This document shows, one piece after another, positions 24,573 through 32,285 of a stretch of 64,000 bases of DNA. The position numbers were made by a program, and so were the translations under genes. Under the pieces are notes generated by a model that searched no databases, had not been told where the DNA came from, and saw nothing but the letters and a program-made list of their open reading frames with translations. How positions within the stretch are numbered: the stretch's first letter is position 1; each line of letters begins with the position of its first letter. This stretch comes from Ruania rhizosphaerae (GTDB lineage Bacteria; Actinomycetota; Actinomycetes; Actinomycetales; Beutenbergiaceae), in contig NZ_VSMB01000001.1 in assembly GCF_009805705.1 (NCBI RefSeq), positions 310,001-374,000 on the forward strand, written 5' to 3'.

Positions 24573-24647
24573 GCCGAAAGTTCGGCCCCTGAGGGGAGAA
24601 AGGGTCGAAAGTTCGGCCCCTGAGGGGTGAAGGGGCCGAACTTTCAG
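24573..24647. repeat. Tandem plus inverted repeat, terminator-like
   Basis: CGAAAGTTCGGCCCCTGAGG occurs at 24575 and again at 24606, each followed by GG, and GGGGCCGAACTTTC (24633-24646) is the reverse complement of the 14-bp GAAAGTTCGGCCCC core. On the minus strand, downstream of the TauE gene, one left arm can therefore pair with either of two right arms, with T-rich CCCTTTCTCCCC between them. Probably the terminator of the TauE transcript. Confidence 0.65.
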
Positions 24648-24675
24648 CCCATGAGCGGCGGGCCAGAACAGCAGA

Positions 24676-25536
24676 TCAGAACAGCAGGTAGCCAGCGCCG
24701 ACGATCGTCAGGGCGATCACGAGGCGCTCGAACAGCGCCTGGTTCATCCGGGCGACGAGCCAGCGGCCGACGAAGGCGCCCAGCACCACCGTGGGCACCA
24801 GCACGAGGTCCATCAGGAGCGTCGGGACGGTAATGAGCCCGATCCCGACCGAGAAGGGCAGCTTGACCAGGTTCACGACGGCGAAGAACCAGGCAGCGGT
24901 GCCGAGGAAGGTCTTCACGGAAAACTTCGAGGCGAGGAAGTACATGGACATCACCGGTCCGGCGGCATTGGCCACCATCGTGGTGAAGCCACCGAGGGTG
25001 CCGTAGATCCCAGCCTGGACGTGCTGGGCGGCCCGTCCGGCCACAGGTGCGTGTGACGATGGCTGAGAGCCGGGGGCTGTCGTCCGATCTGCCCCAGCCG
25101 CCTCATGGGCATCGGCCTCCCGCGCAGCCGCCTCATGGGCAGCACGGACGTCTCGGCGACGTTCTGCCTGCCGTCGCCAGATGGTGATGCCGATGACCAG
25201 GAGCAGGATCACACCGATCACACGGCGCACCTCGGCGTCGTCGGCGAGGGCAAGGAAGACAGCACCCAGCACTAGCCCGGCGAGGACGGTGGGGACTAGG
25301 CGGCGCAGTACTGCCCAGTCTGCATGCTTGCGATAGGTCCAGATCGCGAACGCGTCTGCGACGATCAGCAACAGGAGCAGCGCTCCTGTGGACTCCCGGG
25401 CGGGCAGCAGTGCCGCGAAGATCGCGATCGAGATGGTGTTGGCGCCCGGAAGTGCCGTCTTGGAGATGCCGACCAGAACGGCGGAGATGCCGAGCAGTAC
25501 CCACGCGATAGCGGTCAGTTCTGGCACGGGTGCCAC
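24676..25536 (-). CDS. TauE/SafE-family membrane permease
   Basis: A 286-aa protein with about eight hydrophobic helices in two repeats, starting AIAWVLLGISAVLVGISKTALPG, the family hallmark G-x-SK-x-LPG. The second repeat reads GTLGGFTTMVANAAGPVMSMYFLA. Between the halves lies a hydrophilic segment of about 50 residues rich in Ala, His and Arg (HEAAAREADAHEAAG repeat). The family exports sulfite, sulfoacetate or other organosulfonates, or takes up small anions; the substrate is not fixed. A GTG start is used, with a second in-frame GTG three codons later. It stands alone, with a repeat-containing terminator behind it. Confidence 0.85.
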   Translation of the reverse strand: MAPVPELTAIAWVLLGISAVLVGISKTALPGANTISIAIFAALLPARESTGALLLLLIVADAFAIWTYRKHADWAVLRRLVPTVLAGLVLGAVFLALADDAEVRRVIGVILLLVIGITIWRRQAERRRDVRAAHEAAAREADAHEAAGADRTTAPGSQPSSHAPVAGRAAQHVQAGIYGTLGGFTTMVANAAGPVMSMYFLASKFSVKTFLGTAAWFFAVVNLVKLPFSVGIGLITVPTLLMDLVLVPTVVLGAFVGRWLVARMNQALFERLVIALTIVGAGYLLF

Positions 25537-25718
25537 CGTACTGGCGCGCCTACATCGACGACCAATCCGAGCGGCCCGTAGCTCCGTCCCACCCCCGCGG
25601 TGAGCCCCGGTCTTCCCGGGCTCGTCGCACCCGTGAATTCCGACGACGGAGAGCCGGCCGAGTACGCGTGGTCAGCGCCGTCCTACCCGAGTTCATCCCA
25701 CCCACGGTCAGCGCCGTC

Positions 25719-27664
25719 CTACCCGGGATCGTCCCAGCCGCGCTCCGGCCGGTCCTCCTCGACCTCAGGCTCCTCACCCGTCCAGATGGCGGCGGCATCC
25801 TCGCGCAACTGTGCACTCAGCACACTCAGGTCAGCGTGCTCCGGCAGTCGCATGTACACATGACCAGTGCGAGTGCGCCACGTGGAGATCCCGGTGCGGG
25901 CATCCCGCTCCACCTCGAAGACGCGTTCGGTCTTGGCCTGGTGATGCCGACGGCACAGCATGTGCAGGTTGGAGTCCACTGAGCCCACGCCGCAAGAGCC
26001 GGATCGAAGGGCACGATGTGGTCGATCTGGCAGCGCCATGCGGGCACAAGGCAACCAGGAAAGCGGCACGTCTGGTCTCTTTCGAGGATTGCATCCCGCA
26101 CGTGCTGCGCGGGCAGATAGGAGTCGGAGGCGAGCAGGCCCAGCCCACTGGCCAGCAACGAGCACGGATCATGGCCGCCGCGCCCACGTTGATGGACCCA
26201 GCCGATCAGGAGCCGGGCGTCGGTTCCGTCCGGTAAACCCGGTGGTCGCCCCTGAGGCAGAACGCTGTCCATCGGGTCATACCGCCACGAGCGGTCATCA
26301 CAGGGACCAGCTGGCTCAGAGGGACGATGTGGAGGGCCAAGACCCCCGCGTGCCTGAACACGGCGGTCGATCGGGCCATCGGCCACATACCTACCCGCCT
26401 CCTCGCCTCCTGCGGTCGGGCCCCACCCCGGAGAATCTCGCGATTGAGACTCCTGGGCCCCTGCGCCCGGCGCGCTCACCCCTGGGACCCCTGCAACCGG
26501 CGAGCTCGTCCCCGGCGGATTCGCCCTCGGCCCGCTCATGCCCGGCACCCTCGCTCCGCCGGAATCGCTCGGCACAGAAGCACTCAGCACGCCCGGAGAA
26601 TCCGAGGCACGCAGTGCAGGTCCACTGGCAAAGCGCCACTCGAGGGTCGCGTCCACGGCGAGGCGGCGGGCTGTGGCCGCGCTGATCGGCCCGTAGCCGT
26701 GCAGCACTGCAGGGCTCTCGTCATCGCCCGCAAGTACCGCCTCTGTCGCTGTGATGCGAATCGCCGGAGCGCGACCGTGCCTGCTCGGAATCCGCCCACC
26801 GCCTGGCGTGTACCCCGAGGTGAGGACCTCCCGGAAGAGATCGGCGAAAGCGTCAGCACGCCGTTGATCAAGCGTGCGGGTGTCATCGGCAGCGCAGTCG
26901 GCTGCCAGTCCGTCAACCACCGTGTAGGCCATCGCTGCCGTCTCAGCCGAGACCAGGGCACTGAACCACTCCATCTGGTGAGGTGCAGGTTCACGCACGA
27001 CCCGCCGTCGGCTCATGGCCTTCTCGCGAGCGCGCTCGGCGCCCTCCGGGTCGACGGCGATCACCGCGGCATCGAGTTCACGTCGCAACTGTGGTGCCGT
27101 GTGCTGCTCACCGAAAGCCACACCATGCTGCTGAATAGCTCGCGCCTGCTGGAGCTTCAGATCGCGAGTGGCGTCGGTGATCTGTTCCGCCTTGCGCGGC
27201 GTGAGCACCCCGCGATGGAGTGCCTCGCGCACATCGGGTGCTTCCACGAGCGCCTCGGCCCGGCCCACCAGAGTCTCCGCGCCATAGCTCGTGGTGGCGA
27301 GGCGGGCCGCCAGCTCATCCACCGTACGAGTTGTTCCGATCGAGCCCCGACGGCGCTCCATCAGTTCCACCACGAACTGGCCTTGCAGAGAGGCCACGTG
27401 GTTGACGAGCCGATCGCCTGCGGCGATCAGTTCGACGAGCAATGCCTCATCCGGCGTGGAGAAGCCGTCGCACTCCTGCTCCAGGAGACCGAGCAACTCG
27501 GCATCGGGTGCAGCCTCGGCCACGACGGAGGACGTCTGCGAGGACAGTGCATCAAAGGACCAGGACGGCGCCGACCGATCCTCGGCCCGGGCAGCCGCGA
27601 AGCGTTCACGCAGGGCCGGTGCAGCGGCGGGCGCGCCACCGGAGCCAGATGTGTCTGCGGCCAT
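25719..27664 (-). pseudogene. DUF222/HNH endonuclease-domain gene broken by a frameshift in the HNH site
   Basis: The start ATG at 27664 with AGGAGGTG upstream opens a DUF222 protein: helical DUF222 domain for about 330 residues, a Gly/Pro/Ser/Ala-rich linker, then the HNH start CRFPGCLVPAWRCQIDHIVPFDPALAA. At about 25985-25992 the frame must shift by one base to continue as VDSNLHMLCRRHHQAKTERVF, which supplies the remaining HNH residues and runs to a stop at 25719. In the unshifted frame translation ends at 25826 with unrelated sequence. A missing G in GCGGC-GTGGGC on the coding strand would explain it. Either a real inactivating mutation or a sequencing error. Such genes are often multicopy in actinobacteria, and their role is unknown. 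Confidence 0.8.
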
Positions 27665-27731
27665 CGTGAACCACCTCCTCAGCTACCTTTCGCGCGGTAT
27701 CTGAAGTAGATCATCGACCACTGACATCGAA

Positions 27732-27753
27732 CGGATGTCGCACACAACATCCG
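27732..27753. promoter_or_regulatory. Inverted repeat upstream of the DUF222 gene
   Basis: CGGATGT (27732-27738) and ACATCCG (27747-27753) are inverted with 8 bases between; GACATC-GAACG-GATGTC (27723-27739) overlaps it, so two alternative hairpins share one arm. It lies in the 238-bp gap between the DUF222 start and the end of tetR. No gene is seen in that gap. Confidence 0.35.
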
Positions 27754-27902
27754 CGTTCCTGGGCCCAAAGCACGGGCTACGGAGCCCGAGCACGGCGGGC
27801 GACGGAACCTGCGCCGTCGGGAATCCGGCAGTTCAGAGAGCATGCCCGATGACGCCTCCGACCGTTCGGACCGTAGCCCCGGGCGGCCGGACGCCGGCCC
27901 GC

Positions 27903-28481
27903 TCAGTGATCGTGTAAGGGCCCGCCGAGCGCATGGGTGAGGACCCGGTGAACGTAGTCGACATCCGCCGGAATACTGTCGATCAGAACCGCGGCGCACA
28001 GGCCGTCTGAGGCGACCGCGAGCGCAGCGATGGCTTGCGGATCGTCCGTGAGGGTAGCGGCGAGCTCGGAGACGTCCTCCCGCCAACGGCGGGCCACCGG
28101 CGCCAGCGCCGGTCGACGAGCGGCGAGCGTACACAGCTCGCGTTCGGCAAGGGCCCGTTCACGCCCCGGTCCGGCGGATTCCACCAGCAACTCGGCCAGT
28201 CCGCGCAACTTGTCGCCGGGCCCATCGATGATCTGTCGCACCCGCGCGGTGTAGGTATCGGCGACGCTCGTCAAAGCCGCGACGAGCAGGTCGTCCAAGG
28301 TGGCGAAGTAATAGGTCGTCAAAGACGTGGTGATACCGGCCTGCTCAGCCACCGCGCGGTGGGTGAGGCCAGCAGTACCGTCCCGCATGACGACGGCCAA
28401 CGCGGCCTCGATGATCGCAGCACGACGCCGACGACCCCTGGCACGGCGACCATCGGTGCCGTGGTCCTCGTGATCGCCCAT
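27903..28481 (-). CDS. TetR-family transcriptional regulator
   Basis: A 192-aa repressor. The TetR HTH spans about residues 15-62 (AAIIEAALAVVMRDGTAGLTHRAVAEQAGITTSLTTYYF, split here over its helices), followed by a helical ligand-binding domain. The ATG at 28481 has GGAGGGCG at good spacing, which decides the start. It is the second gene after the MFS transporter, 37 bp downstream on the same strand, so it probably represses its own operon through the TTGTA-N6-TACAA site at 30054-30069. Confidence 0.88.
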   Translation of the reverse strand: MGDHEDHGTDGRRARGRRRRAAIIEAALAVVMRDGTAGLTHRAVAEQAGITTSLTTYYFATLDDLLVAALTSVADTYTARVRQIIDGPGDKLRGLAELLVESAGPGRERALAERELCTLAARRPALAPVARRWREDVSELAATLTDDPQAIAALAVASDGLCAAVLIDSIPADVDYVHRVLTHALGGPLHDH

Positions 28482-28518
28482 TCGCCCTCCGGTATTCCAG
28501 GCTAGTCTCCCGAGCGCA

Positions 28519-30051
28519 TCACTGCGGGCCGCCCTGACCGAGTGGGCGGACATGCCGCAATATTGTCAGGCACAGCACGGTCGCCACCACGATCGTTGAC
28601 CCAGCCACTGCGGCCGCGACGTTGACGCCGTCGGTGAACGCCTCCTGCGCCTGCGTCACGACGCCGACGGGTACGCGATCGGCAACGGAGAGCGCACCGG
28701 CGAGACCGTCATTGATGCGCGCGGCTACCTCGGACGTGGCGGCCAGTGGCGGCTCCATGCGCGCGTTGTAGACCGCTGCTGTGAGGCTACCGAGCAACGC
28801 GATGCCCACTGCCACACCCAGTTCCTGGACCGTTTCCGACATGGCTGCCGCCGAACCCGACTTCGATGCCGGCGCCACGCCGACCACCATGTCGGTACCG
28901 AGTGCCGCGATGGCGCCCAGTCCGAGGTAGACGAGGGCGAAGCCGGTAACCACGCGGGGCACCTCACCGGTGCCTGCGGTCGCCAACAGGCCGTACCCGA
29001 CGACGGACGCGCCGAGCATGATCGCCATCACGAGGCCGGGGCGCACCCTGCGGGCGATCAGGGGGGCGCCGACTGCCGCGGCCAGCATGGCCACAGCGGG
29101 CGGGCCCATCCACAGCCCGGCCACGAACGGGGTCAGTCCTTCGACGAGTTGAAGGTACTGGGTGACCAGGTACATGGTTCCACCGACCCCGACGAGGCCA
29201 AGCAGCAGGACGACCAGAGCGCTCGTGAGAGCACGGTTGGCGAATAGGGTCACATCCAGCAGCGGCGACGCCAAGCGTCGTTGCCTGCGGGCAAACACGG
29301 CACCCGCAGCCACACCGGCAAGGACGAGAGTCGCCGTGACGGTATCCACACCGTCGGCCGCGGCGCGCTTGACGGCGTAGATGACCGGCAGGATCGTCGC
29401 CAGAGACAGCACGACGCTTGCCAGGTCGATCCGCCCAGCCCGCGGGTCGGCGTATTCGGGCAGCAGCCGCCTGGCCCCGGCCAGCACGATGATGGCGATG
29501 GGAACGGCGAGCAGGAACGCCGCACCCCACCACAGTCGATCCACGAGAGCGCCGCCCACCACCGGCCCCGCCGCCATGCCGAGTGCGAACATCGTCGCCC
29601 ACACTCCGATGGCCATCGCGCGTTGGCGCACGTCCGGGAACATGTTCGAGATCAACGACAACGTGGAGGGCATCAACGTCGCACCGGCGACTCCCAGCAG
29701 CGCCCGGGCAGCGATCATCAGCTCGGCCGTGGGCGCGAAAGCCGCGAACAACGACACGAGCGCGAACGCCGCCATCCCGATCAGGAGAAGCCGGCGGCGA
29801 CCGATCCTGTCGCCCAGCGTCCCCATCGTGATGAGGAAACCTGCGATGAGGAAGCCGTAGGCATCCATGATCCACAGAGTCTGCGTCGCCGTCGGTTCCA
29901 GCGCCGCGGCCATGCTCGGAAGCACGAGGTAGAGCACGGTCACATCCACGCCCAGCAGGAAGGTAGGCAGGGCTAGCAGCCCGAGGCCGGCCCAGCGACG
30001 CCCATCTGCACGCCGATTGTCGCCCTCTGCCATCACATCGGTCCGCAGCAT
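28519..30051 (-). CDS. MFS drug efflux transporter (DHA2, 14-helix type)
   Basis: A 510-aa proton-coupled multidrug exporter of the QacA/EmrB group. Helix 1 motif LGVDVTVLYLVLPSMA (motif D), loop 2-3 motif GTLGDRIGRRRLLLIG (motif A) and ALGMAAGPVVGGALVD (motif C, antiporter signature) are all present; 14 helices can be counted. The start at 30051 is directly preceded by the operator repeat, so the message may be leaderless; an in-frame ATG at 30033 (MAEGDNRR) is the alternative. It is co-transcribed with tetR. Substrates are presumably cationic or amphipathic toxic compounds, not determinable here. Confidence 0.9.
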   Translation of the reverse strand: MLRTDVMAEGDNRRADGRRWAGLGLLALPTFLLGVDVTVLYLVLPSMAAALEPTATQTLWIMDAYGFLIAGFLITMGTLGDRIGRRRLLLIGMAAFALVSLFAAFAPTAELMIAARALLGVAGATLMPSTLSLISNMFPDVRQRAMAIGVWATMFALGMAAGPVVGGALVDRLWWGAAFLLAVPIAIIVLAGARRLLPEYADPRAGRIDLASVVLSLATILPVIYAVKRAAADGVDTVTATLVLAGVAAGAVFARRQRRLASPLLDVTLFANRALTSALVVLLLGLVGVGGTMYLVTQYLQLVEGLTPFVAGLWMGPPAVAMLAAAVGAPLIARRVRPGLVMAIMLGASVVGYGLLATAGTGEVPRVVTGFALVYLGLGAIAALGTDMVVGVAPASKSGSAAAMSETVQELGVAVGIALLGSLTAAVYNARMEPPLAATSEVAARINDGLAGALSVADRVPVGVVTQAQEAFTDGVNVAAAVAGSTIVVATVLCLTILRHVRPLGQGGPQ

Positions 30052-30053
30052 AG

Positions 30054-30069
30054 TTGTACGCTAATACAA
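30054..30069. promoter_or_regulatory. TetR-type operator at the MFS promoter
   Basis: TTGTA-CGCTAA-TACAA, a perfect 5-bp inverted repeat with 6-base spacer and one further near-match on each side, placed 3 bp before the MFS start codon where it would cover the transcription start. Unlike its GC-rich surroundings it is AT-rich, as expected for a promoter. The divergent GH43 gene starts 77 bp away. Confidence 0.6.
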
Positions 30070-30145
30070 TTAGGACATACATCCAAGTATCTGCGGACGA
30101 AGCTAGGCCTCCTCCGCATCCGCACTGCCGCGTATCCTGCACCGC

Positions 30146-31045
30146 ATGCCCCGCCTGGCCGAGATCCAGATCCGCGACCCCTGTGTGCTCCCAACCCCTG
30201 ACGGCGAGTACTACCTGTACGGCAGTACCGACGCGAACATCTGGTCCGGTCCGGGCACCGGATTCGACACCTATCGCTCCACGGACCTCGAACACTGGGA
30301 AGGTCCGATCCCGGCCTTCCGGCCGCCGCCAGGGTTCGTGGGGACCACCCAGTTCTGGGCCCCGGAGGTGTACTCCTATCGCGGCCGCTACGTCATGTTC
30401 GCCACCGTGAACGGCCCGGACGTGATGCGCGGGACGCACGCCTTCATCGCCGATACACCCGCCGGCCCGTTCCAGCCGCACAGCGACGGTGCGCTGACGC
30501 CGTCAGCATGGCAGTGCCTGGACGGCACACTGCATGTGGATGCCGACGGCGACCCGTGGATGGTCTTCTGCCACGAGTGGCAGCAGGTGCACGACGGGGG
30601 GATGCACGCGGTGCGGTTGACGCCGGATCTGCGCGCCGCAGCCGGCCGGCCGCACTTCCTCTTCAACGCATCCGAGGCGCCGTGGGCACGTGACCTGCGG
30701 CCCAGCATGGCGGCTGAGAAGGCGGCTACGTACCGGTTCGCGTGCTACGTCACCGACGGCCCTTTCCTGCACCGCACGGCGGACGGGACTCTGCTGATGC
30801 TGTGGTCGACGATGGGCGCGACGGGGTACACGATGGGACTGGCCCGTTCGAGCAGCGGGCATGTGACCGGGCCGTGGGAACAACTCGCCGAGCCGCTGTG
30901 GGACCGCGACGGTGGGCACGGCATGGTGCTGCGCACCCACGACGGGCGCGTCCTCGTCACCTGGCACGAGCCGAATGACACGCCGAACGAGCGAGCCGTG
31001 CTCCGCGAGATCGTCGAGGACGGCGGCCGGTTCCGCCTGGTCTGA
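30146..31045 (+). CDS. Glycoside hydrolase family 43-like enzyme, cytoplasmic
   Basis: A 299-aa five-bladed beta-propeller glycosidase. It has the N-terminal catalytic-base motif IQIRDPCVLP (Asp10), the pKa-modulating aspartate region WQCLDGTLHVDADGDP and the likely acid Glu in MVFCHEWQQ, plus repeated W/Y-rich blade signatures (FWAPEVYSYRGRYVMFA, GHGMVLRTHDGRVLVTWHEP). No signal peptide is present, so it acts on imported oligosaccharides. Family members cleave alpha-L-arabinofuranosides, beta-xylosides or galactosides. It is divergent from the MFS gene and not in an obvious operon. Confidence 0.85.
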   Translation: MPRLAEIQIRDPCVLPTPDGEYYLYGSTDANIWSGPGTGFDTYRSTDLEHWEGPIPAFRPPPGFVGTTQFWAPEVYSYRGRYVMFATVNGPDVMRGTHAFIADTPAGPFQPHSDGALTPSAWQCLDGTLHVDADGDPWMVFCHEWQQVHDGGMHAVRLTPDLRAAAGRPHFLFNASEAPWARDLRPSMAAEKAATYRFACYVTDGPFLHRTADGTLLMLWSTMGATGYTMGLARSSSGHVTGPWEQLAEPLWDRDGGHGMVLRTHDGRVLVTWHEPNDTPNERAVLREIVEDGGRFRLV

Positions 31046-31178
31046 AAGGACCGCCTCCCTCGCCTTCGGCCCTCGCCACGCTCGGCGCGCTCCGCCATAT
31101 CCCGGCACGCCCTTACACACCTTCGCACGTCCTGACGCGCCCCGGCGCACCCCGTTCGCCGCCGCATCCGTGATGCGC

Positions 31179-31209
31179 TTGACTTTGACGCAACGTCAAC
31201 GTCCAGACT
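31179..31209 (+). promoter_or_regulatory. MerR/TipA-type promoter with operator in a 19-bp spacer
   Basis: -35 TTGACT (31179-31184) and -10 CAGACT (31204-31209) are separated by 19 bp, and the spacer contains the palindrome TTGACG-CAA-CGTCAA (31185-31199). The elongated spacer with a central dyad is the hallmark of promoters that MerR-family proteins activate by untwisting DNA. It controls the MerR gene 28 bp downstream. Confidence 0.85.
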
Positions 31210-31237
31210 CAAGTGCGTCCGAACCGAAGGGAGCGTC

Positions 31238-31996
31238 ATGACCGAGCCGACCGAGTGGTCCATGCACGAGATCACCCGTGCCACCGGCACGACGAGTCGC
31301 ACGCTGCGCCATTACGACCAGATCGGCCTGCTCCCTCCGGCGAGGATCGGTGCCAATGGGTACCGGTACTACGACGCCGACGCCCTCGTGCGGCTGCAGC
31401 GCATTCTGCTGCTGCGCGAGCTCGGGCTCTCACTGCCCGCCATCGCCGAGGTGCTGGCGGGAGATCAGAGTGAGGCCGAGGCCCTGCGCACCCATCTGGA
31501 GCTGCTCGAATTCGAGCGCAGCCGGCTGGAACGCCGGATCGCGTCGGTGCGCACCACGTTGACCAAGAGAGAAGGAGGTGAACATCTCATGGCATCAGAG
31601 ATGTTCGACGGTTTCGACCATACCCAGCACGAGAACGAAGTCACCGAGCGCTGGGGGCGCGAGGCCTGGCAGTCCAGCGACGCCTGGTGGCGATCGCTCT
31701 CCGCTCAGGAGAAGGCTGCGTTCCAGGCCGAGCAGCAGCAGATCGCCGCCGGCTTCATCGCTGCTCACGAGGCCGGTACTGCACCAGACTCGGCCGAGGT
31801 CGCCGAGCTGTGCCGGCGTCATCACCTGTGGCTGGGCCAGTCAGTGAGCACAGTGAGCAAGGCGTATTACCTCGGCTTGGCCGACATGTACGTCGCCGAC
31901 CCACGGTTCGGGAAGAACTACGGGGGCTCTGACGGCGCGGAGTACGTGCGCGAGGCGATGCGTGCGTACGCCACGACCGCCGAGTTCACGCCGTAG
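31238..31996 (+). CDS. MerR-family regulator with TipAS antibiotic-binding domain
   Basis: A 252-aa TipAL-like activator. The MerR HTH (MHEITRATGTTSRTLRHYDQIGLL) is at residues 7-33, a dimerisation coiled coil runs to about residue 105, and the TipAS domain follows (HTQHENEVTERWG, AEVAELCRRHHLWLG, DMYVADPRFGKNYGGSDGAEYVREAMRAY). In Streptomyces this domain captures thiopeptide antibiotics covalently through Cys; here the usual Cys position is not evident, so ligand binding may be non-covalent. An internal start at about 31590 (MASEMFDGF), preceded by GAAGGAGGTG, could give TipAS alone, as in the paradigm. It autoregulates through the promoter at 31179-31209. Confidence 0.92.
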   Translation: MTEPTEWSMHEITRATGTTSRTLRHYDQIGLLPPARIGANGYRYYDADALVRLQRILLLRELGLSLPAIAEVLAGDQSEAEALRTHLELLEFERSRLERRIASVRTTLTKREGGEHLMASEMFDGFDHTQHENEVTERWGREAWQSSDAWWRSLSAQEKAAFQAEQQQIAAGFIAAHEAGTAPDSAEVAELCRRHHLWLGQSVSTVSKAYYLGLADMYVADPRFGKNYGGSDGAEYVREAMRAYATTAEFTP

Positions 31997-32019
31997 CCGG
32001 ACTCATCCCGCCATCCACC

Positions 32020-32079
32020 GCCGAACGCCGACGTGTGCGCATCTTCTGAGCGCAGGACGTCGCACACGTCGCGTTCGGC
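32020..32079. terminator. Long hairpin after the TipA-like gene
   Basis: GCCGAACGCCGACGTGTGCG (32020-32039) pairs with CGCACACGTCGCGTTCGGC (32061-32079) with a single bulged C, giving a 19-bp stem and a 21-base loop. No U-tract follows. It lies 24 bp after the merR stop and most likely terminates that transcript. The remaining 200 bp to the GH2 gene carry no other clear element. Confidence 0.6.
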
Positions 32080-32285
32080 AGCGGCGCGGCCGGATGGGTG
32101 GATATCACGGCGGGTATGACTCGACCCGGCCGATCATCGAATCGTCCAGCCTCAGCGCCGGATCATCCCTTCACTACCCCCACGGGGCTGCCTAGCATCG
32201 ACAGTGCCTCCTCGCGAATGCCCCGGCACGGGTCATCGCTGCGCGTGCATCTGGCCCTGACCTCCACTGCTGAAGGACGTGCTCC

